DNA of 64,000 nucleotides from an uncultured Clostridia bacterium (GTDB lineage: Bacteria; Bacillota; Clostridia; Peptostreptococcales; Anaerovoracaceae). This document shows positions 34,510 through 42,335 of the stretch, one piece after another. Numbering within the stretch: the first letter of the stretch is position 1; every line of letters starts with the position of its first letter. The DNA lies in NCBI GenBank assembly GCA_934256595.1, contig CAKQOW010000006.1, positions 1 to 64,000 of the forward strand, given 5' to 3'. The position numbers and the translations under genes were made by a program. The notes below the pieces were generated by a model. It searched no databases. It saw nothing but the letters and a program-made list of their open reading frames with translations, and had not been told where the DNA came from.

Positions 34510-36204
34510 TTATTTTGCTTTTTTAGGCTCTACCTTCTTGTATACGAAGAAGAATACTATCATAAGTATTGCGCATACTGCTGTCAGTATGTAAAGTCCT
34601 GTCTGGATTGCTCCGAGAATTACATCTACGTCAACGCTTTCAAACATACCGTCGAAGTAGTCGCCTGATTCCCACGCATCTTCTGTTCCCCAGCCTTCAT
34701 ACCAAGGTTCGAAGAACAGCGCTATAATGTTCATAACTGTCATCATCATAAACAGGAAGGACATCTTCTTTGTATCTCCAACTGCAAGACCGGTCTTTTT
34801 GTTTGTAGGGAATCTTTCAGGATCCTTCTTGGTAAGTCCGCCGTATTTTCTTCTCCAGATGAAGTAAAGTACAGGACCTGAAAGGATACCTACCATACCG
34901 CCCAGGTAATAGTCCGAACCGTTGATGAAGTATGCAAGGAATGCCACGCAGATAGGAACTATGCATATCAGGCAAAGGAAACCGTATCCGCCAGGAATTC
35001 TGAATACATATTCTTCTTTCGGAATTCTTCTTCTCAGTATCATAGCTGAGATGTATACCATAGCGTACGATGCTATCAGAAGCGCTACGTCAAGCACGAT
35101 TACAAATCCGAACGGAAGCATGCACAGTATCAGGTTTACAATTGATACTGATAATACTGCCACATAAGGAACACCGTGCTTCTTGTCGCATTTAACAAGG
35201 ACAGGAGGCGCAAGATGGTCGTCTGCAAGTGAGAAGAAGCCTCTTGAACCTGACGCTATGTATGTGTTGTAAATCGAGCACTGTGCAAGGATTGCAACTA
35301 CAACGAAGAATATTCCCATTGCAGGTCCCCAGAAGTGTTCACATACATCTGCATATCCTACGCAGTCACCTTCTGTTCCCCAGTTTTCCCACTGGCCCAG
35401 TGAACCGAGTCCGCCGATTGTAGGCAGGATATATACTGCCATGATAAGCGGTACTGTTATGATTGTTCCTTTAGGAATTACCTGTGGGTTTGAAACCTCG
35501 CCGGCGATGGTTGACATTGACTCATAGCCTGAGTACATCCACATACCGATTGATATACCGCCTGCGATGTAGAAGAACCAGTCTCCGAGGCCCTCTGCAG
35601 GTTCTGCTGTAATCTGGAATGAGATTGTTGATGCTGTCTCTGCATCTCCGCCCCAGTTTAAGAAACCGCACAGTGCTACCATGCCGAAGGCTACCATTAC
35701 GAGTATTGAAAGGATTGTACTTACAATACCTACATCCTTAACTCCGCGGATGTTAACTACTGTGAAGATAAAAATCATTGCAAACTTGATAAGGAATTCA
35801 ACTACAGGGGATACATCCCATGCAGATGCCGCATATCCGCCGGCAAGAATTACATATAAAGTGTTGTCGATATAGATGGAAATAGTTCTCCACCAGCCTG
35901 CCTGGAATCCCCAGAATTCACCCAGAGCTTCCTGTACCCATTTGTAATATCCGCCTTCCTGAGGTCTTACTGAACCAAGTTCAGAAGCCACAAGACCGAA
36001 CGGAAGTCCCCATACAAACGGAAGTACGCATAACATAATGATTGTCAGTCCCGGACCGCATTCAGGTATCATTTCTTCGATACCGTAGCATCCTGCAGCT
36101 ACCAGACAGAAAATCATAAATACTACTGTTGAAACCTTGATATCGTGTTTTTTCAAACCGTGCTCATCAACGTCAACAACATGAGTTTTTACTTGTTCGC
36201 TCAC
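34510..36204 (-). CDS. APC-family amino acid permease
   Basis: A 564-aa integral membrane transporter of the amino acid-polyamine-organocation superfamily. About twelve helices are visible, with the family hallmarks PFVWGLPFGLVASELG, the unwound-helix GGYYKWVQEALGEFWGF and the YSGYESMSTIAGEVSNPQ segment. An extra loop near residues 495-530, rich in Trp/Asp/Glu (YEGWGTEDAWESGDYF), is followed by a further helix. The substrate cannot be read from sequence; glutamate-type exchangers look similar. It is monocistronic with its own terminator, and its place beside the ech operon fits an amino-acid-fermenting anaerobe. Confidence 0.85.
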   Translation of the reverse strand: MSEQVKTHVVDVDEHGLKKHDIKVSTVVFMIFCLVAAGCYGIEEMIPECGPGLTIIMLCVLPFVWGLPFGLVASELGSVRPQEGGYYKWVQEALGEFWGFQAGWWRTISIYIDNTLYVILAGGYAASAWDVSPVVEFLIKFAMIFIFTVVNIRGVKDVGIVSTILSILVMVAFGMVALCGFLNWGGDAETASTISFQITAEPAEGLGDWFFYIAGGISIGMWMYSGYESMSTIAGEVSNPQVIPKGTIITVPLIMAVYILPTIGGLGSLGQWENWGTEGDCVGYADVCEHFWGPAMGIFFVVVAILAQCSIYNTYIASGSRGFFSLADDHLAPPVLVKCDKKHGVPYVAVLSVSIVNLILCMLPFGFVIVLDVALLIASYAMVYISAMILRRRIPKEEYVFRIPGGYGFLCLICIVPICVAFLAYFINGSDYYLGGMVGILSGPVLYFIWRRKYGGLTKKDPERFPTNKKTGLAVGDTKKMSFLFMMMTVMNIIALFFEPWYEGWGTEDAWESGDYFDGMFESVDVDVILGAIQTGLYILTAVCAILMIVFFFVYKKVEPKKAK

Positions 36205-36348
36205 GCTACATTTCCTCCTTAAACATAAAATAACATAAATATAATCACACGAATATTATACACTTTAATTCAAAAACCACAACGATTTTCAGAAAATACA
36301 AGCAAGTGAGCAAGAATATCGGCTTTTTCGGTTAAATTAATTATTATT

Positions 36349-36588
36349 TCATATTATCTTGTCGAATATATACACAAGCGCGCCTACTCCCGGCAGTCCC
36401 AGAACTGCCGAAACGCCGATTGTAACTGCATTCAGAGGCACTGCAAGCGCTGTAAAATGAAGCGCCGCAAGCCCTGCAAGACCCAGAGCCGACGAGGTTA
36501 TAATCTTCAGTGATGTCCTGCCGCAGTCAATTATAATTACTATAGCCGCGATAACGGAAAGTATCAGAAGCTGCTGACTTATTGCCAT
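36349..36588 (-). CDS. bofA: BofA-family membrane protein
   Basis: A 79-aa membrane protein of the pro-sigma-K processing inhibitor family. Two hydrophobic segments are present, LLILSVIAAIVIIID and ALAVPLNAVTIGVSAVLGLPGVGALVYIF; the NAVTIGVSAVLGLPGV part is the family signature. In Bacillus, BofA sits in the forespore outer membrane and restrains the SpoIVFB protease. I chose the ATG at 36588, 7 bases after AAGGAG, over one 18 bases upstream. The gene lies near recR/dnaX, as in Bacillus, which supports the identification. Confidence 0.82.
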   Translation of the reverse strand: MAISQQLLILSVIAAIVIIIDCGRTSLKIITSSALGLAGLAALHFTALAVPLNAVTIGVSAVLGLPGVGALVYIFDKII

Positions 36589-36677
36589 AATTTCTCTCCT
36601 TTTCATATACTGCCTGTATAAAATATTCCAGTAATGATTAAAATAGAATTAAATAATGTGATATGAGGTATGAATTT

Positions 36678-36962
36678 ATGACTTCAAAGGAAAGGATAAT
36701 CAGCACCGCAGGTATGTTAAAAAACAGACTTGCCGCCGCCAACAAGACATTTCTGAACAGCCGACTGCGACCCGCAGACGAAAAAATGCTGCTGTTTGAT
36801 TCAATAGAAAAAGCCTACTCGGATCTTGAGCAGGCTCAGTATGACTTTAATCAGTTAAGCGACTCTGCCGCTGTGGACTATGCTTCCTACAGCATACTTG
36901 CGGCAGAGGCAAAATACACATATCTTTTAAATCTGGCGAAGAAAAAAGGTATGCGTCTATAG
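36678..36962 (+). CDS. YaaL-like small protein (DUF2508)
   Basis: A 94-aa mostly helical protein. The [20 protein letters not shown] and [20 protein letters not shown] segments and the location between recR and bofA match the YaaL/DUF2508 family, whose function is unknown. GAGGT lies 8 bases before the ATG at 36678; an earlier ATG at 36663 lacks a ribosome site. In Bacillus the gene is co-directional with recR, but here it is on the opposite strand and its stop overlaps the recR stop by six bases, tail to tail. Confidence 0.7.
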   Translation: MTSKERIISTAGMLKNRLAAANKTFLNSRLRPADEKMLLFDSIEKAYSDLEQAQYDFNQLSDSAAVDYASYSILAAEAKYTYLLNLAKKKGMRL

Positions 36963-37556
36963 CTCTCTTCTGCCCTCAAGGGCTTTGAGAAGTGTTATCT
37001 CATCGGCATATTCCAGATCTCCTCCTACCGGAATACCGTGAGCAATTCTTGAAACCCTGATGCCGGACGGTTTAATAAGTCTGGCAATATACATAGCCGT
37101 GGCCTCACCCTCTATGTTGGGATTGGTGGCCAGCACTACTTCTTTGACATCGTTTTGCTGAAGTCTGACAATCAGAGATTTGAGGTTGATGTCCTCAGGG
37201 CCTATGCCGTCCATCGGAGATATTGCCCCGTGAAGCACATGGTACAGTCCGTTAAACTCCCTGATGCGCTCCATTGCAAAAACATCTCTGGGACTTTCGA
37301 CAACACAGATTATATCCTGCGCTCTTGATTGGTCGGAGCATATGCTGCATGGATCCTGATCCGTAAGATTGCCGCAGACAGAGCAGTATTTCATCTGTTC
37401 TCTGGCATTAACTATGGCCTGTGAAAGACTCATTGCCTGTTCCTCTTCCATGGACAGTATGTGAAATGCCAGCCTCTGCGCTGTTTTGCCCCCTATTCCC
37501 GGAAGCTTTGACAGCTCGTTTATCAGCTTTGACAGCGGTTTTGCATAGGTTTTCAT
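36957..37556 (-). CDS. recR: Recombination mediator protein RecR
   Basis: A 199-aa DNA repair protein that, with RecO, helps load RecA onto single-stranded gaps. The N-terminal helix-hairpin-helix ([19 protein letters not shown]), the zinc finger [18 protein letters not shown], and the Toprim domain with [14 protein letters not shown] and [19 protein letters not shown] are all present. The ATG shares a base with the preceding ebfC stop, indicating coupling. Length is standard. Confidence 0.97.
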   Translation of the reverse strand: MKTYAKPLSKLINELSKLPGIGGKTAQRLAFHILSMEEEQAMSLSQAIVNAREQMKYCSVCGNLTDQDPCSICSDQSRAQDIICVVESPRDVFAMERIREFNGLYHVLHGAISPMDGIGPEDINLKSLIVRLQQNDVKEVVLATNPNIEGEATAMYIARLIKPSGIRVSRIAHGIPVGGDLEYADEITLLKALEGRREL

Positions 37557-37915
37557 TACAGCAGTCCCGGAGGAAGTCCCAGGCTTCCTGTAAGCTTGTT
37601 CATTTCGGCCGCTGCGATTTCTTCCATCTGTCTTAATGCTTCGTTTACTGCAGCCATTACAAGATCCTGAAGCATCTCTGCATCATCGGGATCTATTACA
37701 TCAGGATTTATTTCGATACCGGTTATCTGCTTGGCTCCGCATACTGTAACCGTTACGGCTCCGCCGCCTGCGGTAGCTGTTGTTTCCATTTTATCTATTT
37801 CGTCCTGCATTTCGGTCATTTTGCGCTGCACAGCCTGCATCTGCGCCATCTGCGCCTGCATATTTCCCGCGCCGGGAGCTTTTGGTCTTTTGCCCGCTTT
37901 CATTCCTTTACCCAT
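37556..37915 (-). CDS. ebfC: YbaB/EbfC-family nucleoid-associated protein
   Basis: A 119-aa DNA-binding protein (YaaK in Bacillus) always found between dnaX and recR. The N-terminus is basic and rich in Gly/Ala/Gln (residues 1-25), followed by the two long helices ([20 protein letters not shown]) and a central beta part ([22 protein letters not shown]). It probably forms a dimer that binds DNA without strong sequence preference. It starts 12 bases after dnaX. Confidence 0.93.
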   Translation of the reverse strand: MGKGMKAGKRPKAPGAGNMQAQMAQMQAVQRKMTEMQDEIDKMETTATAGGGAVTVTVCGAKQITGIEINPDVIDPDDAEMLQDLVMAAVNEALRQMEEIAAAEMNKLTGSLGLPPGLL

Positions 37916-37927
37916 AGTAATCCTCCA

Positions 37928-39475
37928 TTATTCTATTTCTATATTAAGCCCTAATTTATCTTCGGCTTCTCTTACAACACTGTTTATATCCGTTTCCTGC
38001 TTCCTGCCTCTGCTGCCCAGAACGCAGTCAAGGGTCAGCTTCTGTCCTGTCTGTTTTTCCATAAGCTCGACAAACATACTGCTGCTGTCCTGTATGAGCT
38101 TTCGGATAAAGTCGCTGCCGGCGGCAACCGTAAACACTCCGTCCGATATATCCGTCAGTCTTGAGCCTGAACGAAGCAGATTGAAGCTTCCCTGCCTGCT
38201 GCTGGCGGCCTCCACCACAGCTCTCCATATCATATCGTAATCTGCAGGCGGCTGATGCGTCGTCTGTATCTGCGCTTTGTCCGAAGCTGCCTCTTCATTT
38301 CTGACAGGCGCGACTTCCTGCACCTTTGCAGGCTGCGCTTTAACCGCCGGCGCTTCAGTCCTTGCAGGCTGCTGATATATAATCTGAGGCTCCTCGTATA
38401 CCGAGGCCAGCCTTACTATGCAAAGCTCCAGCAGCACTCTCGGCTGTGTCGACCACCTGGCGTCGGCTATTGTCTTTGACAGCTCTATTATGGCTCTGTC
38501 TATCTCCGACATCTCAAGAGTCTGGCTCTGCTCTTTAATCCTGTTTATATTCTCTGCCGACATATTGAGCATATCCTCAGGCGATGATACGAATTTGGAA
38601 ATCAGAAGCGCTCTGTAATGAGCCAGCCAGTCTTTCATAAACTGACGGATTTCCTTGCCCTCAGACATAACCTGCTCTAAAATCAGCAGAGCCTGTGCAA
38701 TATTGTGAACCGCCACATGATGCGTAAGCTCTATAAATATCTCCTCTGAGGAAGTGCCCAGAAAGTCAAGTACATCTTCTCTGTCAAGGGTATCCCTGCC
38801 TGCCGCAAGACACTGGTCAAGTATGCTTAATCCGTCTCTGACAGAGCCGTCCGCATTTGCTGCTATAAGTCCCAAAGCCGCTTCGCTTACCTGTATTCCC
38901 TTGTCCTCGCATATGCTGCGCATGCCCTGTTTGAGAAGATTTTCGGAAACTCTCCGGAAGTCCAGTCTCATACATCTTGAAAGTATGGTTGCCGGGAGTT
39001 TTTGAGGCTCTGTAGTGGCCAGAATAAACATAACGTATTCCGGCGGCTCCTCAAGAGTTTTGAGAAGCGCATTGAAAGCTCCCTGCGACAGCATATGAAC
39101 CTCGTCTATGATATAGACTTTTTTGCGGCCCGCTGCCGGAGGATACTTGACGCTTTCTCTCAGCTCTCTGATATTCTCAACGCCGTTGTTTGATGCAGCG
39201 TCTATCTCTATTACATCTATAAAGGTGCCGTTTTTGATGGCTATGCAGTTGGCGCACTGACCGCAGGGACGTTCTCCCTCAGACAGACAGTTTACGGCCT
39301 TGGCAAGTATTCTTGCAGTTGTGGTCTTGCCTGTGCCTCTAGTGCCGCACAGAAGATATGCGTGACCTATCTCGTCCTTTGCTATCTGGTTCTGAAGTAT
39401 TCGTACTATATGCTTCTGACCGAGTATCTCATCAAATACCTCGGGTCTGTATGCTCTGTACAGTGCCTGATACAT
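37928..39475 (-). CDS. dnaX: DNA polymerase III subunit gamma/tau
   Basis: The clamp-loader ATPase of the replisome (515 aa). The N-terminal AAA+ domain has YRAYRPEVFDEILGQ, the P-loop CGTRGTGKTTTARILAKA, a four-cysteine zinc module (CLSEGERPCGQCANC), DEVHMLSQGAFNALLKTLEE and the sensor ATTEPQKLPATILSRC. The C-terminal third (about 365-515) is the less conserved tau region. AAAGGAAGG precedes the ATG and lies directly after the T-run of the SRP RNA, so transcription probably depends on readthrough from that gene. No slippery A-run suggestive of a programmed frameshift was noticed. Confidence 0.96.
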   Translation of the reverse strand: MYQALYRAYRPEVFDEILGQKHIVRILQNQIAKDEIGHAYLLCGTRGTGKTTTARILAKAVNCLSEGERPCGQCANCIAIKNGTFIDVIEIDAASNNGVENIRELRESVKYPPAAGRKKVYIIDEVHMLSQGAFNALLKTLEEPPEYVMFILATTEPQKLPATILSRCMRLDFRRVSENLLKQGMRSICEDKGIQVSEAALGLIAANADGSVRDGLSILDQCLAAGRDTLDREDVLDFLGTSSEEIFIELTHHVAVHNIAQALLILEQVMSEGKEIRQFMKDWLAHYRALLISKFVSSPEDMLNMSAENINRIKEQSQTLEMSEIDRAIIELSKTIADARWSTQPRVLLELCIVRLASVYEEPQIIYQQPARTEAPAVKAQPAKVQEVAPVRNEEAASDKAQIQTTHQPPADYDMIWRAVVEAASSRQGSFNLLRSGSRLTDISDGVFTVAAGSDFIRKLIQDSSSMFVELMEKQTGQKLTLDCVLGSRGRKQETDINSVVREAEDKLGLNIEIE

Positions 39476-39489
39476 AAGCCTTCCTTTCT

Positions 39490-39648
39490 AAAAAAATTGC
39501 CCTTTGAAAGCTCCGCAGTCAAGGAGAAGGCTTATCTGCGGCACATAAGAGCTTCCGCTTATTGCTGCTTCCTTCCGGACCTGACAAGGTTCGCAGAGTC
39601 TTATTGCGCAGGACCCAGACCAATCAGGCGGAGCTTTCAAAAGGCAAT
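39490..39648 (-). ncRNA. ffs: Signal recognition particle RNA
   Basis: The minus-strand RNA contains the conserved SRP domain IV core, GTCAGGTCCGGAAGGAAGCA, within a long imperfect hairpin of about 150 bases. The two ends form a 21-base-pair helix (39497-39517 with 39628-39648, with a single G-U pair) followed by seven T (39490-39496), so the terminal helix doubles as the transcription terminator. It looks like the compact type without an obvious Alu domain. It carries the Ffh protein for co-translational targeting. Its place upstream of dnaX is the same as scr in Bacillus. Confidence 0.93.
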
Positions 39649-39668
39649 TCAAATTTAATTACCTATCT

Positions 39669-39697
39669 ATTATATGAGATTTGCCCCTGCAAGTCAA
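39669..39697 (-). promoter_or_regulatory. Near-consensus promoter of the SRP RNA gene
   Basis: TTGACT (39692-39697) and TATAAT (39669-39674) on the minus strand are 17 bases apart, placing the transcription start near 39662, about 14 bases before the outer helix. It is one of the strongest promoters in the window. Confidence 0.85.
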
Positions 39698-39713
39698 GGA
39701 CAAACTCATCTAA

Positions 39714-39739
39714 AAGAAGCCGCCCTGCGGCCGCTTCTT
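39714..39739 (-). terminator. Terminator of the nfeD-SPFH operon
   Basis: AAGAAGC (39714-39720) pairs with GCTTCTT (39733-39739) around a GC-rich inner loop, followed by a short T-rich stretch on the minus strand. It lies 10 bases after the SPFH gene stop. Confidence 0.7.
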
Positions 39740-39749
39740 AAACTTTGCT

Positions 39750-40724
39750 TTATTCAACTTTGACGCTGCCTTTTTTGGCTGCCGTCACTGCTCTTTCCTT
39801 TGGCTGCTCCTCGCCATCGTCGCGTCTTACAAGCTCACCTACTGTGGTTGCAAGTCCTGCAATTCCCTGTATTTCAGACGGGATAATGATTTTGGTTGCC
39901 TTGCCGTTTGCAGCCTTTGCAAAGGTTTCAAGGCTCTTGAGCTTGATTACGGCATCATCTGCGCCTGCCGCTTTTATCATTGCAAGACCGTCTGCTGTCG
40001 CCTTGTTTATCATAAGGATTGCCTCTGACTGACCCTCAGCCTCTTTGATTGCAGTCTGTTTCTTAGCTTCCGCCTGCAGTATTGCCGCTTCTTTCTGACC
40101 CTCTGCGATGAGGACTGCCGATTTTTTCTCACCCTCTGCAATAAGGATTGCCTCTCTTCTTTCACGTTCTGCTCTCATCTGTTTTTCCATTGCAACCTGT
40201 ATATCTCTAGGCGGCGTTATATTCTTTACTTCCACTCTGTTGATTTTGATGCCCCACGGGTCTGTAGCCTCGTCAAGCACCAGTCTTATCTTGGTGTTGA
40301 TGTGCTCTCTGCTGGTAAGGGACTCGTCAAGCTCCAGCTCGCCTATGATGTTACGAAGTGTTGTCGCCGTCAGGTTCTCGATAGCGTCCATAGGGTGCTC
40401 TACTCCGTAGGTGTAAAGCTTAGGGTCTGTAATCTGGAAATATACGACGGTGTCAATTTCCATGGTTACATTATCCTTGGTGATTACCGGCTGAGGCGGG
40501 AAATCTATTACCATTTCTTTGAGTGAAACTTTTTTGGATATCTTGTCTATCACAGGGATTTTGAAGTGCAGACCAACCTGCCATGTTGACTTGTAGGCTC
40601 CCAGTCTTTCGACAACATATGCTCTCGCCTGCGGCACAATCCTTATATTTGAAACTATAAGCCATATAAGGAATGCTATTGCAATAACTATAATTAAAAA
40701 CTTTGATACGCTGTACATATACAT
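39750..40724 (-). CDS. SPFH/stomatin-like membrane protein
   Basis: A 324-aa protein of the stomatin/prohibitin family (QmcA-like). One N-terminal membrane anchor (KFLIIVIAIAFLIWLIVSNI) is followed by the SPFH/Band 7 domain (VPQARAYVVERLGAYKSTW) and a long Ala/Glu/Lys coiled coil (about 190-260). Such proteins form large ring or cage assemblies associated with membrane microdomains and membrane proteases. GGAGG lies 7 bases before the ATG. It follows nfeD by 12 bases, and SPFH with NfeD is a classic conserved pair. Confidence 0.92.
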   Translation of the reverse strand: MYMYSVSKFLIIVIAIAFLIWLIVSNIRIVPQARAYVVERLGAYKSTWQVGLHFKIPVIDKISKKVSLKEMVIDFPPQPVITKDNVTMEIDTVVYFQITDPKLYTYGVEHPMDAIENLTATTLRNIIGELELDESLTSREHINTKIRLVLDEATDPWGIKINRVEVKNITPPRDIQVAMEKQMRAERERREAILIAEGEKKSAVLIAEGQKEAAILQAEAKKQTAIKEAEGQSEAILMINKATADGLAMIKAAGADDAVIKLKSLETFAKAANGKATKIIIPSEIQGIAGLATTVGELVRRDDGEEQPKERAVTAAKKGSVKVE

Positions 40725-40736
40725 TCAGTTTCCTCC

Positions 40737-41192
40737 TTAAATTTTCTCTGCAGGTGTAACTACAAGCTTAACACCCTCTATTGCCTTAACTTCCACCAGA
40801 TTGCCTCTGGAAACGGTTTCGTTCTCTCTGCATACCGCAGACCACATCTGTCCGTTCAGTCTGACCTGACCCACCTGCATCGGCAGAATATCCTCCTCTA
40901 CCGTAGCGGTAAGCCCTATCAGCGCATCTGTATTGGTTTTCTCGGAGCCTGCATGGAGCTTCTCTACGAATATTCTTCTGGTAAACACCAGCAGACACAC
41001 CGATACAACTAGAAATACAATAATCTGAACGGCCGCCGGAATATCAAACAGGGCAAGTACAAATGCCGCCAGCGCGCCTATTGCAAACCATATGGTTGTA
41101 AGTCCCACTGTAGCCGCCTCTATTATGAAAAGCACTATCGCCGCTGCAAGCCATATTGCCGCTGCTCCGATATGAATTCCGAAAATCATCAT
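40737..41192 (-). CDS. NfeD-family membrane protein
   Basis: A 151-aa protein with three to four hydrophobic helices (about 5-80) and a C-terminal OB-fold NfeD domain (TATVEEDILPMQVGQVRLNG, ENETVSRGNLVEVKAIEGV). It belongs to the short NfeD type without a protease domain. NfeD proteins work with stomatin-like partners in membrane quality control, and the partner gene follows immediately. AAAGGAGG precedes two adjacent ATG codons. A clear sigma-A promoter lies upstream. Confidence 0.9.
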   Translation of the reverse strand: MMIFGIHIGAAAIWLAAAIVLFIIEAATVGLTTIWFAIGALAAFVLALFDIPAAVQIIVFLVVSVCLLVFTRRIFVEKLHAGSEKTNTDALIGLTATVEEDILPMQVGQVRLNGQMWSAVCRENETVSRGNLVEVKAIEGVKLVVTPAEKI

Positions 41193-41262
41193 ATGTAAGC
41201 GTTCCTCCTTTCGATTTTCACACTTTAACCTCTAAAAGTATTCTATCATACTCTGTGATAAA

Positions 41263-41291
41263 ATTCTATAGTTTTGTTAAATTTTTATCAA
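41263..41291 (-). promoter_or_regulatory. Sigma-A-type promoter of the nfeD-SPFH operon
   Basis: TTGATA (41286-41291) and TAGAAT (41263-41268) on the minus strand are 17 bases apart, about 70 bases before the nfeD ATG. Confidence 0.7.
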
Positions 41292-41325
41292 GTTTTTTCT
41301 GAATTTTTTGTCTTTTGCAGTACAA

Positions 41326-41342
41326 GCCGGAAATTTTCCGGC
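41326..41342 (-). terminator. GC-rich hairpin after the AIR-synthase-like gene
   Basis: GCCGG and CCGGC arms with an A/T loop lie 15 bases after the stop codon at 41358. There is no good T-run on either strand, so terminator activity is uncertain. Confidence 0.4.
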
Positions 41343-41357
41343 CTGACTGTGCATTTA

Positions 41358-42335
41358 TTATTTAACTGCCTTGTATAGTTCGTCGCTTTCCGGCGGCGCT
41401 ATCACTTCCGCACCCTTGTCCGTAATCATCATAACGCCGAAGTCCGCAGGCTTTACCTCGCCTATGCACTTAATCATATCAATGCGGCTTTCAAGCTCCT
41501 GCTGTTTTTCCGGCGGCGCTATTATGAGCATGCAGCCGCTGGATATGAGGCGCAGATAATCTATATCAAAGTGAGCGCAGATTTTTTGAGTTACCGGTTT
41601 TACCGGTATATCCGCTATATTTATCTCGGCTCCAAGCCCTGCCACCTGACAAAGCTCCCAGACAGCGCCAAGCACGCCACCCTCCGTTATATCGTGCATT
41701 GCCGATACACCTATATCGCCTGCAATTACGCCCTCCTTTACGACACTGACCATATCAAGCATTGACTCAGCTTCGGCAAGCTCCTCGGAGGTAAGTATTG
41801 ATTTCACTTCGTCTTTGCAGTCACAGGCTATTATACCTGTTCCCTCGATACCACAGAATTTGGTTATGAAGATTTTGTCTCCTGTTTTTATCTCCTGCTT
41901 AACCTTGTTCTTTGGCTGTCTGCCTATGGCTGTGGATACGATTACAGGCTTATTGACCGCAGGAGTTATCTCTGTGTGTCCTCCTATTATCTCAACCTCC
42001 ATAAGCTCAGCAGCCGCTGCCGCCTGCTTCATTATGGTCTCTATATCCTCTTCGGTGGTTCCTACAGGCAGCATTACAGCCAGCATTATTCCCACAGGCT
42101 GTACGCCGTTTGAGGCTATATCGTTGCAGGAGATATGGATTGACAGTCTGCCTATGTCGCTTACGGAAGCGGTAATGGGGTCTGTTGACATTACACAGAT
42201 ATATTCCCCGAAATCTATTTCCGCGCAGTCCTCTCCTATTCCCGGTCTTGTTATTATTTCATCTCTTTTGAATTTTATGTTGTCAAATATTATCCTTTTT
42301 AAAACTTCGCTGTCAAGTTTACCTGTTTTAAGCAT
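41358..42335 (-). CDS. AIR-synthase-related protein (HypE-like)
   Basis: A 325-aa member of the PurM/AIR-synthase superfamily, whose enzymes use ATP to activate carbonyl or carbamoyl groups. The N-terminal motif PGIGEDCAEIDFGEY, the DPITASVSDIGRLSIHISCNDIA segment with metal/ATP-binding Asp residues, IIGGHTEIT and MHDITEGGVLGAVWEL are family hallmarks. It resembles the HypE hydrogenase-maturation group most, but the C-terminus (DELYKAVK) lacks the terminal cysteine that HypE needs, so it is not a canonical HypE. The gene overlaps the ligA stop by eight bases and has GGAGATG as ribosome site. Confidence 0.8.
   Translation of the reverse strand: MLKTGKLDSEVLKRIIFDNIKFKRDEIITRPGIGEDCAEIDFGEYICVMSTDPITASVSDIGRLSIHISCNDIASNGVQPVGIMLAVMLPVGTTEEDIETIMKQAAAAAELMEVEIIGGHTEITPAVNKPVIVSTAIGRQPKNKVKQEIKTGDKIFITKFCGIEGTGIIACDCKDEVKSILTSEELAEAESMLDMVSVVKEGVIAGDIGVSAMHDITEGGVLGAVWELCQVAGLGAEINIADIPVKPVTQKICAHFDIDYLRLISSGCMLIIAPPEKQQELESRIDMIKCIGEVKPADFGVMMITDKGAEVIAPPESDELYKAVK

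Noticed and set aside
41358..42335. Calling this gene hypE.
   Set aside because: The C-terminus lacks the cysteine required by HypE, and it is linked to ligA, not to hydrogenase genes.
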